The notes under the pieces are model-generated. The model did no database searches. It was not told where the DNA came from and saw only the letters and a program-made list of their open reading frames with translations. The position numbers were made by a program, and so were the translations under genes. 64,000 nucleotides of DNA, from contig NZ_SCNV01000017.1 in assembly GCF_005503145.1 (NCBI RefSeq), forward strand, positions 79,747 to 143,746, read 5' to 3'. The stretch comes from Burkholderia sp. 4M9327F10 (lineage in GTDB: Bacteria > Pseudomonadota > Gammaproteobacteria > Burkholderiales > Burkholderiaceae). Positions 36,089-44,742 of the stretch are shown here, piece after piece (position 1 is the first letter of the stretch; every line of letters starts with the position of its first letter).

Positions 36089-36244
36089 TAGTTCACGCAC
36101 TAGCATCGTCATTTCTCCCTGTAGCCGTTACGCCGACATTGTTGCGGGTGACGCCGCTCGTCCGCTACCTGGCCGTTCGGCCGATTGTCGACCCGGTTCC
36201 GCTTCAGTAAATTGATCGCATTCTTTCGAAGCTAAGGAATGCAG

Positions 36245-36805
36245 ATGAAACACGAGGTTGTTTTGCCGCATGACGGCGGCGGTTTCACGCTGATCGAAAC
36301 CCTGGTGGTGGTCGCCCTATTGGCGGTGATCGCTGTCATGAGTGCGCCATCGCTGGTTGCGTGGCACGTGCGTGACCAGGTGGATGCACGCGCCAGCGCG
36401 CTGCTTTCGACGCTCTCCTACGCGCGCAGTGAAGCGGTCAGGCGCGGGGCGCGCGTGACCGTGTGCCGGGTGGATGCGGCGCGCCGCTGCCTGGCCTCGG
36501 GGCAAGCGTGCCGCGCTGGGGTTGCCGACTGGTCGTGCGGTTGGGCGGTGATGGTTGATCGCAGCGGAACGCCCATGGTATTGCGCGCTCAGGCTGAACT
36601 CGGGGCGGTCAGTATCGTCGGGACGCAGACGAACCTGACCTTCACGCCGCCGGCAGGGCAGTTGATCGGTAGCTTCCGCAGCTTCGATATCGCGCCGCAC
36701 TTTCCTTCTCGCGCTACTCAGGGTGAACCGTGGCGCCGTTGTATCCGCATTGCCGCGGGTGGGCGGCCGCGCATCTCCGAAGGCGCCTGCGGGGTGGCGT
36801 CATGA
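36245..36805 (+). CDS. fimT: type IV minor pseudopilin FimT/GspH-like
   Basis: 186 residues. Prepilin signal with cleavage before Phe in GGGFTLIETLVVVALLAVIAVMSAP (Glu at mature position 5), a long N-terminal helix, then a GspH/FimT-type beta domain (LLSTLSYARSEAVRRGARVTVC, with later Cys residues). I chose the ATG at 36245 because AAGGA (36234-36238) lies six bases before it; the ATG at 36239 is directly against that site. First of five pilin genes, each overlapping or closely following the last. Minor pilins prime pilus assembly. Confidence 0.85.
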   Translation: MKHEVVLPHDGGGFTLIETLVVVALLAVIAVMSAPSLVAWHVRDQVDARASALLSTLSYARSEAVRRGARVTVCRVDAARRCLASGQACRAGVADWSCGWAVMVDRSGTPMVLRAQAELGAVSIVGTQTNLTFTPPAGQLIGSFRSFDIAPHFPSRATQGEPWRRCIRIAAGGRPRISEGACGVAS

Positions 36806-37224
36806 TAGCCACGAGGTGCGGACAGGCGTGCGGCGCATCGCTGATCGAGGTGATGCTGGCGGTGGCATTGACGGCTGTTACGGCTCTCGGCCTGATGGCA
36901 ACGCAGTTGTGGATCGCTCGCGAGACGCGCGCCGCGGCGCTGCGCGAACAGGCGGCTTTCCTCGCTGACGCTGTCGCTGAAAGTTCGCGTGCGCCGGGCG
37001 GCGATGCCGCTTTACGGCAGTGGAGCGCCCGCGCGGCGAGTCTGTTGCCGCAGGGTGAGGCGTCCGCTAGCGAGCGCGGCGCCGGCGTCTCGTTTGCCCG
37101 CGTGTTGTGGTCGGCTGTGAGAAGCCTGCCAGTGCCCGAGCCCGCAACAGCAAAGTCTGACGTGTGCGGCGATCTGCCGGTCGCTGCCGGATTGGCGTGC
37201 ATTGCTGTGGCGTTTGTCAAATGA
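36802..37224 (+). CDS. pilV: type IV pilus modification/minor pilin PilV
   Basis: 140 residues from the ATG overlapping the fimT stop (ATGA). A prepilin-type N-terminus with GASLIEVMLAVALTAVTALGLMATQL, where the residue after Gly is Ala rather than Phe or Met, a mild deviation. The remainder is a short helical and beta part with two Cys. The order fimT-pilV-pilW-pilX-pilE is that of minor pilin operons for type IVa pili. Confidence 0.8.
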   Translation: MIATRCGQACGASLIEVMLAVALTAVTALGLMATQLWIARETRAAALREQAAFLADAVAESSRAPGGDAALRQWSARAASLLPQGEASASERGAGVSFARVLWSAVRSLPVPEPATAKSDVCGDLPVAAGLACIAVAFVK

Positions 37225-38030
37225 ACCAGGGCATCACTCGTGCGCGCGGCCATACCCTGGTCGAACTGGTCATTGCCTTGGCGCTGGGGCTTGTCGTGAC
37301 CGTCGGCACCGTTTCGCTATATCGCGCGCAACGCGCGGCGTTCGGGCGGGACGCAGACACTCTTCAGGTGCGCGAAGCAGGTCTCGCGGCACTCACGCTG
37401 ATCGGCCAGCAGATCCAGATGACCGGGTTCGTCCCGGCCGACGCGTCTCAGTCGCAGTCAACGCCAACGCTGTTCGGATGTTCGTCCGCGCGGCCCACGG
37501 GCGCCGATGAAAACCTCGCATGCGAAACGCTGACAAGCCGCTCGGATGGCATCGCAATCCGCTACGTCGGCGACAACGTTTCGACATGGGCATCGTCCAG
37601 CGGCCAGCCGACCGATTGTCTGGGCCAGGCGGTGAGCGCAGGCACTTCAGCGTTCGGCGCGGGAGGTGTGTTGATCGTCAACCGCTACTACGCGAAGCTT
37701 AGCGGTTCGACCGGCGAGTCTGAGTTGTACTGCGACGGCAATGGCAAATCCGGCACAGCGCAGCCGCTGGTCGAGGGCGTCGAGCGGTTGCGTGTCAGGT
37801 ACTGGCTCGCTGGGGCGCAGACCGCGCTCGATGCCTCTGCCGTCGCGGCCAGCCAGTGGGCGAACGTGATCGCGGTGGATCTCTGCGTGCTGGTGCGCGG
37901 CGCGCCACAAGGACGGCGCTCGCGTTACGTCGATTGCGACGGCGCGAACCTGACGGCAACGGACATGCGCATGCGGCGGGCATTCTGGCGTCATGTGGCG
38001 ATCCGGAACAACGAGGCGGATGCGTCATGA
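37221..38030 (+). CDS. pilW: type IV pilus minor pilin PilW
   Basis: 269 residues from the ATG that overlaps the pilV stop. Prepilin motif GHTLVELVIALALGLVVTVGTVSLY (His at the +1 position is unusual), and a long C-terminal domain with GLAALTLIGQQIQMTGF and VEGVERLRVRYW, both typical of PilW. Several Cys probably form disulfides. Overlaps pilX by 4 bp. Confidence 0.85.
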   Translation: MNQGITRARGHTLVELVIALALGLVVTVGTVSLYRAQRAAFGRDADTLQVREAGLAALTLIGQQIQMTGFVPADASQSQSTPTLFGCSSARPTGADENLACETLTSRSDGIAIRYVGDNVSTWASSSGQPTDCLGQAVSAGTSAFGAGGVLIVNRYYAKLSGSTGESELYCDGNGKSGTAQPLVEGVERLRVRYWLAGAQTALDASAVAASQWANVIAVDLCVLVRGAPQGRRSRYVDCDGANLTATDMRMRRAFWRHVAIRNNEADAS

Positions 38031-38590
38031 CGACATGTACTGCGGGACCGAGGAATCTTGCGGCGCGAGTCCCGCGGCCGCCCCCAGTCCGCCGAGCGCC
38101 GCGTGCCGGTCTCACCCGAGGCGCGGCCCTGCCAATCGTGCTGCTGATCTCATCCATGATGCTGGTCACCTCGGCTGCCTGGTTCGAAGCCTCACTATCG
38201 GCAGCCCGTGCCACGGCGAACGCCCAGGATGCCGTGCAAGCCTTCCATGCCGCCGATTTGGCGCTGACGCTATGCGCCCGCTCGGCCATCGCCGGTACGG
38301 CCCCGGCCGTGGCGGGAGTCGCTGCCGAGCCGAGCGGATGGAAACTCGAGCAGACCTTCGCCGCCAACGCCTTTGCGCCGATCGCCCAGTGGCCGGGCTC
38401 GGTCGCTGCGCCGCAATGCATGGTGGAGGCATGGCGCTTGAGCACCAGACCTGAGGCGCGGGCCTACCTGCTCACGGCACGAGGATTCGGCCGCACGCAG
38501 GAATCGCAGGCGTGGTTGCAACTGGAGCTGGTCGTGGATGGGCAGAAGATCGAGCGGCATTGGCGGCGCGTCGCCGCACGGCCGTTTTAA
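38027..38590 (+). CDS. pilX: type IV pilus assembly protein PilX
   Basis: 187 residues from the ATG overlapping the pilW stop. After a long basic and Pro-rich leader comes RGAALPIVLLISSMMLVTSAAWFEA, the PilX_N-like segment in which the usual prepilin Glu is missing. The rest is a small domain with three Cys. A longer in-frame extension back to 37856 is inside pilW and was rejected. Confidence 0.75.
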   Translation: MTTCTAGPRNLAARVPRPPPVRRAPRAGLTRGAALPIVLLISSMMLVTSAAWFEASLSAARATANAQDAVQAFHAADLALTLCARSAIAGTAPAVAGVAAEPSGWKLEQTFAANAFAPIAQWPGSVAAPQCMVEAWRLSTRPEARAYLLTARGFGRTQESQAWLQLELVVDGQKIERHWRRVAARPF

Positions 38591-38602
38591 AGGCGCATCG
38601 GC

Positions 38603-39046
38603 ATGAGGTCGCAACGCTCAAAGCCGCGGCTTGCCGCGTTCACGCTCCTTGAGCTGATCATCGCCTTGGCGATCGCCGCAATACTGGTGGTCTACGCGGT
38701 GCCGTCTTACCGCGGGCACGTTGCCCGTTCGCATCGGATCGACGCCGCGTCGGCGCTCTATCGTGCTGCGCAATTCATGGAGGCAGGCACTTCGGGAGAG
38801 GTCAGTTCGTTGCCGGCCGGACTCGATCAGGCGCCGCCGTTCGGTACGCCGGTCTACCGGCTGCAGGCGCTTCCCGCTGACGAAAAAAACGGCGGTTACG
38901 CCGTCGAGGCGCGCCCCTTGGAGACGGGACCGATGCACGACGACCCATGCGGCATCTTCATACTCGACGCCACCGGCTTGCGCACGAATCGCCCCATGGA
39001 CGGTGCGGCAGCGCCAGACTCAGACCTTTGCTGGAGCACAAAATGA
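38603..39046 (+). CDS. pilE: type IV pilin PilE-like
   Basis: 147 residues. Class IVa prepilin leader with AAFTLLELIIALAIAAILVVYAVPSYRGHVARSHRIDA, including the mature Glu5, then a short globular domain with two Cys near the end (DDPCGIFILD ... SDLCW) that make the usual D-loop. It closes the minor pilin cluster, 12 bp after pilX. No pilY1 gene lies between pilX and pilE. Confidence 0.88.
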   Translation: MRSQRSKPRLAAFTLLELIIALAIAAILVVYAVPSYRGHVARSHRIDAASALYRAAQFMEAGTSGEVSSLPAGLDQAPPFGTPVYRLQALPADEKNGGYAVEARPLETGPMHDDPCGIFILDATGLRTNRPMDGAAAPDSDLCWSTK

Positions 39047-39090
39047 GCAAGTCCACGCCGCGAAGTACGCCGCGAAGCACGCCGAGAGGC

Positions 39091-39555
39091 TCAGCCTTCG
39101 CTATCGTCATCCGCCGCATCGCTCGCCGCGCGGCGCGAATCATTCTTCATCTGCTGCCAGATGCGATACGCCTCCCACGCGGCGAGAGCAAGACTGCCCC
39201 ACTTCAGCACGGGTTTTGCGCTGGCTGCGACAGTTGCCCGCAGCGGCTTGGCGAGCAGCAGCGAAGCAATCGAGCTGATCAGCGGATATTCCTTGAGCAG
39301 CGCGCCAATCCCGGCGCTGGCGGCGCTGGCCTTGCGCCAGCGCATGCCGGCAAGACCCGGCACGATGAACTTGAGCCAGCTGAAGTGCGTGACCGCCTGA
39401 CGCAATTCGAGGGTGGCCTGCGCAAGTTCCATGCGCTCGACGTCCGCGCGCACCAGCAACAACTCCTTGCGCAAGGCGCGCAGATGCGGCGCGCTGAGGT
39501 CTCGCGAAGGAGGGCGCCGGTTGCGAAAAGCGGTATCGGAGTGGCTAGAGCTCAT
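39091..39555 (-). CDS. DUF3318-domain protein
   Basis: 154 residues, mostly helical. An amphipathic region LRALRKELLLVRADVERMELAQATLELRQAV and a weakly hydrophobic middle (YPLISSIASLLLAKPLRATV) match the DUF3318 proteins of Burkholderiales. It follows the YqjE-like and DUF883 genes on the same strand (gap 81 bp), an arrangement like the E. coli yqjD-yqjE-yqjK group of envelope stress genes, where YqjK is a similar small basic protein. Function unknown. Confidence 0.75.
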   Translation of the reverse strand: MSSSHSDTAFRNRRPPSRDLSAPHLRALRKELLLVRADVERMELAQATLELRQAVTHFSWLKFIVPGLAGMRWRKASAASAGIGALLKEYPLISSIASLLLAKPLRATVAASAKPVLKWGSLALAAWEAYRIWQQMKNDSRRAASDAADDDSEG

Positions 39556-39636
39556 GGTGTGTCAGCGGCAAGGGTGGTCGGGAGGGCGAACGGTGCAGGT
39601 GGCCGAAGCGGTCAAAGTGGCCGGAGAGGGCCCGTG

Positions 39637-40023
39637 TCACCGTTTGTGGAAGATCTCGCGGTCCTTCTCGAATTCGGCAAGCGTTGCTTCGAACACCATG
39701 GGTGCGCTGTGCAAACCGCTGCGCGCTTTCAGCCCGCAGATCACCGCGGCGATCGCGTAGACGGCAGTAATGCCGGCCAGCGCCTGCCAGCGATAGGTGT
39801 CCCAAAAAGCGATGGCGACCAGCGCCGTGAGTGCGATCAAGGCCATGGTGGCCAGCATCATCGCGGCAAGTCCCAGAAACAGCACGGCCAGCAGGCGTTC
39901 TTTTTCCTCGGCCAGCTCAATGCCGAGCAGTTCAAGCCGCGTCTGCAGAATCGAGAACACGGAACTGAGGAGGCGGCGCAAGGGACTGTGTTCCGCGCGT
40001 TGCGATTGATTGTCGATCGTCAT
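39637..40023 (-). CDS. YqjE-like membrane protein (phage holin superfamily)
   Basis: 128 residues from the ATG at 40023; the longer frame upstream has no family support. A soluble N-terminal helix (LLSSVFSILQTRLELLGIELAEEKERL) and two closely spaced membrane helices (FLGLAAMMLATMALIALTALVAIAFW and WQALAGITAVYAIAAVICGL) are the YqjE pattern. It is an inner membrane protein of unknown role, in a three-gene set with DUF883 and DUF3318 genes. Confidence 0.82.
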   Translation of the reverse strand: MTIDNQSQRAEHSPLRRLLSSVFSILQTRLELLGIELAEEKERLLAVLFLGLAAMMLATMALIALTALVAIAFWDTYRWQALAGITAVYAIAAVICGLKARSGLHSAPMVFEATLAEFEKDREIFHKR

Positions 40024-40137
40024 GGCTTGAGCGCGTTGCGCGTGAAATGCGCCAGAAGAAGCGGACCGGCCAGACAGGCGCCGGTCAACCCGTGTGAGCG
40101 GCATGCCGGGCAAAGCCCCCGGCGATACCGGCCATTT

Positions 40138-40413
40138 TTACTTGCGATTGATCAGCAGGCCGACCAGGACACCCACACCGGCGGCAATGCCGATGGAAGC
40201 CCAAGGATGCTCGTGCACGTAGTCATCCGTTGCACGGGCGGCCTTCTTGCCCTTCTCGACCACGACAACCTGCACGTCAGCGGCCTTTTCCTTGGCCTGT
40301 TTCAGGCGCGTCAGCGCCGTTTCACGCAGTTCGGAAGCGCGTTCGCCGGTGGCGCTCGCGGCCTGTTTCAGCAGGTCTTCAGCGTCCGCGAGGACGGTTT
40401 TGATATCCGACAT
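40138..40413 (-). CDS. DUF883 (ElaB/YqjD-like) membrane-anchored protein
   Basis: 91 residues from the ATG at 40413, which has AAGGAGAG four bases upstream; another in-frame ATG at 40440 adds nine residues but has a weaker site. An amphipathic helix rich in Ala, Lys and Glu (LKQAASATGERASELRETALTRLKQAKEKA) is followed by a C-terminal membrane anchor WASIGIAAGVGVLVGLLINRK. E. coli relatives bind ribosomes at the membrane in stationary phase. First of a three-gene set on the minus strand. Confidence 0.88.
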   Translation of the reverse strand: MSDIKTVLADAEDLLKQAASATGERASELRETALTRLKQAKEKAADVQVVVVEKGKKAARATDDYVHEHPWASIGIAAGVGVLVGLLINRK

Positions 40414-40440
40414 CAATCTCTCCTTGTTGACTTCCGACAT

Positions 40441-40778
40441 TTACAGCTCCCATCTTGGTATGGCATGCGTGAATCGTAACCAAAGAAACGCCAGGTGGCG
40501 AGCGCAGCAGGTATGCTCAAACAAACGCATGAACCATTCCCGGCCGATTCGCGGCTGCCCTGGGGCCCCGCATTGGCCATCACATGGCAAACCCGGATCA
40601 TGATGGAGTTGATCTGTCCCGCAAAGTTTCCTCCATTCCGACGAAAATTACAAAAACTCATAAAGTTCTGACGCGATGTTCGTTCGTGGTGTACGTGCGC
40701 TCCCGTATGCTCTAAATTTGCGGGGTGCCGCAGGGGCGACCCTGAGCGGACCGTCCAAACACACTAAGGAGCTGCATC
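40441..40778. other. 338-bp intergenic region between the DUF883 gene and the peroxiredoxin gene
   Basis: Divergent promoters for the two flanking genes are expected. The part at 40641-40700 is A+T-richer than its surroundings, and AAGGAG precedes the peroxiredoxin start. I could not assign an OxyR site or promoter boxes with confidence. Confidence 0.45.
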
Positions 40779-41417
40779 ATGAGTCTACGTCTTGGCGATA
40801 TCGCACCGGATTTCGAACAGGATTCGAGCGTTGGCCGCATCAAGTTCCATGAATGGCTGGGCGATAGCTGGGGCGTGCTGTTCTCGCATCCGGCGGACTT
40901 CACGCCTGTTTGCACCACTGAGCTTGGCCTGACCGCCAAGCTCGCCGGCGAATTCGAGAAGCGCAATGTGAAGACGATCGCCCTGTCGGTGGACAGCACG
41001 GAATCGCATAAGGAATGGATCAAGGACATCAACGAGACGCAGGCCGCCAGCGTCGGATTCCCGATCCTCGCCGATGGCGACCGCAAGGTCTCCGAGCTGT
41101 ACGACATGATCCATCCGAATGCGAGCGAGACGTTCACAGTCCGCTCGCTGTTCGTGATCGATCCGAAGAAGAAGGTGCGCCTGACCATTACGTATCCGGC
41201 CAGCACGGGCCGCAACTTCGACGAAGTGCTGCGCGTGATCGACTCGCTCCAGCTTACCGATAACTACCAGGTTGCCACGCCGGGCAACTGGAAGCACGGT
41301 GACGACGTGGTGATCGTGCCGTCGCTGAAGGACGAGGAAGTGATCAAGCAGAAATTCCCGAAGGGCTACAAGGCGCTGCGCCCGTATCTGCGTTTGACGC
41401 CGCAGCCGAACAAGTAA
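40779..41417 (+). CDS. 1-Cys peroxiredoxin (Prx6 family)
   Basis: 212 residues. The active-site pattern FSHPADFTPVCTTELG holds the peroxidatic Cys (C45), and no other Cys is present, which makes it a 1-Cys enzyme. The C-terminal extension (VATPGNWKHGDDVVIVPSLKDEE ... KGYKALRPYLRLTPQP) is specific to the Prx6 group. It reduces hydrogen peroxide and organic hydroperoxides in the cytoplasm. AAGGAG seven bases upstream supports the start, and a strong terminator follows. Confidence 0.95.
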   Translation: MSLRLGDIAPDFEQDSSVGRIKFHEWLGDSWGVLFSHPADFTPVCTTELGLTAKLAGEFEKRNVKTIALSVDSTESHKEWIKDINETQAASVGFPILADGDRKVSELYDMIHPNASETFTVRSLFVIDPKKKVRLTITYPASTGRNFDEVLRVIDSLQLTDNYQVATPGNWKHGDDVVIVPSLKDEEVIKQKFPKGYKALRPYLRLTPQPNK

Positions 41418-41436
41418 GCTAAAGCGCTTCAGCAAT

Positions 41437-41475
41437 GCAAAAGGCCAACCGCACGCGGTTGGCCTTTTGCGTTTC
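41437..41475 (+). terminator. Rho-independent terminator after the peroxiredoxin gene
   Basis: GCAAAAGGCCAACCGC (from 41437) and GCGGTTGGCCTTTTGC pair almost end to end around a two-to-three-base loop, followed by GTTTC. The A-run on the left makes it usable from the minus strand as well. Confidence 0.9.
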
Positions 41476-41591
41476 ATCACCCGAAGAGCGGCCAGGCCGA
41501 AGAAGCCGGGCACAAACCGCACCGTGTCTCGACACTCACGGTGGCCGGCCGTTCAGCCGGGACGATCAGCGGGCATAATCAACCGCCACAA

Positions 41592-42782
41592 TCAGAAGAA
41601 AGCCTGAATCCCCGTTTGCGCGCGGCCGAGAATCAGCGCGTGAATATCGTGCGTGCCTTCATAGGTGTTCACCACTTCCAGGTTCACCAGATGCCGGGCG
41701 ATGCCGAATTCATCCGAGATGCCATTGCCGCCGAGCATGTCGCGGGCGAGCCGCGCAATATCGAGCGCCTTGCCGCATGAGTTGCGCTTCATGATCGAGG
41801 TGATCTCGACCGCCGCGGTGCCTTCGTCCTTCATGCGGCCGAGGCGCAGCACGCCTTGCAGGCCGAGCGTGATTTCGGTCTGCATGTCGGCAAGCTTCTT
41901 CTGGATCAGCTGGTTGGCGGCGAGCGGCCGGCCGAACTGCTTGCGATCCAGCACGTACTGGCGCGCCGTATGCCAGCAAGCCTCAGCCGCGCCCAGCGCG
42001 CCCCAGGCGATGCCGTAGCGCGCCGAGTTGAGGCAGGTGAACGGGCCTTTGAGGCCGCTCACCTTGGGCAGCATGTTCTCTTCCGGCACGAACACTTCGT
42101 CCAGCACGATTTCGCCGGTGATCGAGGCACGCAGGCCCACCTTGCTGTGAATCGTCGGCGCGGACAGGCCTTTCCAGCCCTTCTCGAGGATGAAGCCGCG
42201 AATCGTGTCCTTGCCGTTTTCTTCAAGCTTGGCCCAGACGACGAAGACGTCGGCGATCGGCGAGTTGGTGATCCACATCTTCGCGCCCGACAGCGAGAAG
42301 CCGCCGTCCACCTTTTTCGCCCGCGTGACCATGCTGCCCGGATCGGAGCCGTGGTTCGGCTCGGTCAGGCCGAAGCAGCCAATCCATTCGCCGGTGGCGA
42401 GCTTCGGCAGGTACTTCGCCTTTTGCGCATCCGAGCCGAATTCGTAGATCGGCACCATCACCAGCGACGACTGCACCGACATCATCGAGCGGTAGCCGGA
42501 ATCGACGCGCTCCACCTCACGCGCGATCAGCCCGTAGCTGACATAGTTCAGCCCCGGACCGCCGTATTCCTCCGGAATGGTTGGCCCGAGCAGGCCGAGT
42601 TCACCCATTTCGCGGAAGATCTCGATGTCGGTCTTCTCATGGCGGAACGCTTCCAGCACGCGCGGCTGCAGCCGGTCTTGCGCATAGGCAGTGGCGGCGT
42701 CGCGCACCATGCGCTCTTCTTCGGTGAGTTGCTGATCGAGCAACAGCGGATCTTCCCAGTGAAACTGCGCGGCGTCGGCCAT
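41592..42782 (-). CDS. gcdH: glutaryl-CoA dehydrogenase
   Basis: 396 residues. An FAD enzyme that oxidises and decarboxylates glutaryl-CoA to crotonyl-CoA in lysine and tryptophan breakdown. Hallmarks: FHWEDPLLLDQQLTEEERMVRDAA at the start, CFGLTEPNHGSDPGSM, and the catalytic Glu in NTYEGTHDIHALILGRAQTG near the C-terminus, a motif of the glutaryl-CoA group among acyl-CoA dehydrogenases. It is divergent from an IclR-type regulator gene, with a palindromic operator candidate between them. Confidence 0.95.
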   Translation of the reverse strand: MADAAQFHWEDPLLLDQQLTEEERMVRDAATAYAQDRLQPRVLEAFRHEKTDIEIFREMGELGLLGPTIPEEYGGPGLNYVSYGLIAREVERVDSGYRSMMSVQSSLVMVPIYEFGSDAQKAKYLPKLATGEWIGCFGLTEPNHGSDPGSMVTRAKKVDGGFSLSGAKMWITNSPIADVFVVWAKLEENGKDTIRGFILEKGWKGLSAPTIHSKVGLRASITGEIVLDEVFVPEENMLPKVSGLKGPFTCLNSARYGIAWGALGAAEACWHTARQYVLDRKQFGRPLAANQLIQKKLADMQTEITLGLQGVLRLGRMKDEGTAAVEITSIMKRNSCGKALDIARLARDMLGGNGISDEFGIARHLVNLEVVNTYEGTHDIHALILGRAQTGIQAFF

Positions 42783-42834
42783 GATGCGTATCTCCTGAAT
42801 CGAATCTCGTCTGACTTGAAATGCTTGACTTGAA

Positions 42835-42849
42835 TTCCGCTATGCGGAA
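42835..42849. promoter_or_regulatory. perfect 15-bp palindrome, candidate IclR-type operator
   Basis: TTCCGC-TAT-GCGGAA is a perfect inverted repeat of the size and TTCCGC/GCGGAA style often bound by IclR regulators. It is 53 bp upstream of gcdH and 24 to 36 bp upstream of the regulator gene, so it could control both. Confidence 0.7.
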
Positions 42850-42885
42850 CAATGTTTTGCAAATGAGTCTTGAGTGTACCACCCT

Positions 42886-43671
42886 ATGACGCCTGCATCT
42901 ACTCCACTCGATCCGCTCGACGAGCGTAAATTTGTGGTCGCGCTCGCTCGCGGCCTTGACCTGCTGCGCGCGTTCCGGCCCGGCGAGACGATGCTCGGCA
43001 ATCGCGATTTCGTCGAACGCACGGGTTTGCCCAAGGCCACGGTCAACCGCCTGGCTTATACGCTGACGGTGCTGGGGTATCTGCGTCTGGACGAGACGCT
43101 AGGCAAATATGCGCTCGACGCGGGGGTGCTGTCACTTGGCTTTGCGCTGCTGTCGGGCACCGACACGCTCGAACTCGCACGGCCGCACATGCGCACGCTC
43201 GCACGCGAGGTGGGTGCGGCTGTATCGCTGGGTTGCCGGGACGGGCTCGACATGATGTATCTGGAGACGATCCGCAGCGAGACGGCGCTCACGCTTGGGC
43301 TTGCCTCGGGGTCGAAGCTGTCCATGCTCACCAGTTCAATGGGGCGTGCCTATCTGGCGGTGCAAGCGCCCGATATGCGCGCGGCCTTGCTCGCCGAGTT
43401 GAAGAAGGCTGCCGGCAAGGAGGGTGGCGTGCTGGTGGCGGATGCAGAAAAGGAGATCGCGGCGTTTGCGCGGGAACGCTGCTGCTATTCGTTCCGTGAC
43501 TGGCACGACGATGTGAACGCGGTCGCCGTGCCGTTTCGCGAGCCGCGCGAAGGGCGCTGGCTGGTGCTCAGTTGCAGCGGACCGGCGTCGTCGATGGGCG
43601 AAGAGGTGTTTCGCGAGAATGTCGGTCCGCGTCTGAAGGCGCTGGCGCGCCGGTTAGGCGACACGGGCTAG
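42886..43671 (+). CDS. IclR-family transcriptional regulator
   Basis: 261 residues. An N-terminal winged helix (FVVALARGLDLLRAF, then RDFVERTGLPKATVNRLAYTLTVLGYL) and an IclR effector domain (ARPHMRTLAREVGAAVSLGCRDGLDMMYLE ... SSMGRAYLAVQ ... CCYSFRDWHDDVNAVAVPF). It is divergent from gcdH and the most likely regulator of that gene; the effector is perhaps glutarate or glutaryl-CoA, which is inference. An in-frame GTG at 42874 is an alternative start. Confidence 0.9.
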   Translation: MTPASTPLDPLDERKFVVALARGLDLLRAFRPGETMLGNRDFVERTGLPKATVNRLAYTLTVLGYLRLDETLGKYALDAGVLSLGFALLSGTDTLELARPHMRTLAREVGAAVSLGCRDGLDMMYLETIRSETALTLGLASGSKLSMLTSSMGRAYLAVQAPDMRAALLAELKKAAGKEGGVLVADAEKEIAAFARERCCYSFRDWHDDVNAVAVPFREPREGRWLVLSCSGPASSMGEEVFRENVGPRLKALARRLGDTG

Positions 43672-43771
43672 GCGGTAGCCACTGCGCTCCTGGGGCCAGG
43701 CGGCCCCGGCCAGGCGTGGCTAGCCAAGCGTCCCCAGCCGCGCCCTCGCGGCCAGGCGCTCCCCTAAACCC

Positions 43772-44596
43772 TCACACCGCCCCATGATGGCTATGCACCG
43801 CAAACAGCGGCCCCTGCACGAAGCGCACGTCGTACTGCTGCAGCAAGTCGAACTGCGCCTCGCTCGCCACCCGGTTGAAGATCAACGGAATCCGCAAGCG
43901 GTTCGCATAGCCCACTAGCGGCTTGACCATCGCATCGCGCAACGCAAGGCCCGCATCCATCTTGATGAAGTCGAGCCGCGCCATGTCCGACACCGAGAGA
44001 ATCTGGCCGGCGTTCGGCAGATTGCCCGCCACCTTGAACCCATAGCGTTGATAGCTCTTGGTCAGATAGCCGAGGAAGGTGCGGTGCGCGACCGCGGCGG
44101 CCGGCAGTTCAATCACGATCCGCGACGGATTGAGTCCGAACGAAACCAGCACGGTGGAAAAGTGCCGGCCATGATCGTACTTCACGCTCTTCAGCAAGCG
44201 CTCATGGACTCGCAGGAACAGCAGTCCGTGACGTTGCGCGCCGAAGAAATTGATCGCATGCAGCGCACGCGACATGCGATCCAGCGCCACCAGTTTCGGG
44301 TCGTCTTCGACGCGGTCGAACGGGTCGAAGGGTTCGCCGTCGAGGCGCAGCGTCACGGCCTGGAATCCCAGTTCATCCCCGAACCGCTCGGCGCTGTCCG
44401 GCGCCGAAGACAGCGACTGGGCAAGCGCATGCACGCTGATATCGAAGATCGGCTCGTAGGCGCTGGCGAGTTCGAACCCGTCGACGCGGGCGATGGCGCT
44501 GTCGTGATGGATACCTTCGCCCAACGTCAGATGTTCGCCGAGAAACGGGTGTTCGGCAGCACGGGCGACGAGTTGGGGAACGGTCTGCGGGATCAT
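43772..44596 (-). CDS. degenerate EAL-domain protein
   Basis: 274 residues from the ATG at 44596; the frame continues upstream without support. The EAL fold is recognisable from YEPIFDI (47-53), LVALDRMSRALHAINFFG, LFLRVHERLL, IVIELPAAAV and a late RIPLIFNRVASEAQFDLLQQYDVRFVQGPLF. The catalytic EAL tripeptide is replaced (LGFQAVTLR, Gln79 for Glu) and the second metal site reads IELPAAA rather than the usual IEITE. It should not hydrolyse cyclic-di-GMP and may be a c-di-GMP or protein-binding domain. It has no linked sensor domain. Confidence 0.8.
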   Translation of the reverse strand: MIPQTVPQLVARAAEHPFLGEHLTLGEGIHHDSAIARVDGFELASAYEPIFDISVHALAQSLSSAPDSAERFGDELGFQAVTLRLDGEPFDPFDRVEDDPKLVALDRMSRALHAINFFGAQRHGLLFLRVHERLLKSVKYDHGRHFSTVLVSFGLNPSRIVIELPAAAVAHRTFLGYLTKSYQRYGFKVAGNLPNAGQILSVSDMARLDFIKMDAGLALRDAMVKPLVGYANRLRIPLIFNRVASEAQFDLLQQYDVRFVQGPLFAVHSHHGAV

Positions 44597-44742
44597 GAAT
44601 GAGTGTCGTGGCGCGTGGTTCGCGCATCGAAGCGCGGCGTGTAGCCGCATCTATCGATGTTAGCAGTCCGCACCGCGCTTACATGAACTAATTGCTGATA
44701 ACGATATCGGGGTTCGTACGGAGACGCAGGGTTAACGTTAAT

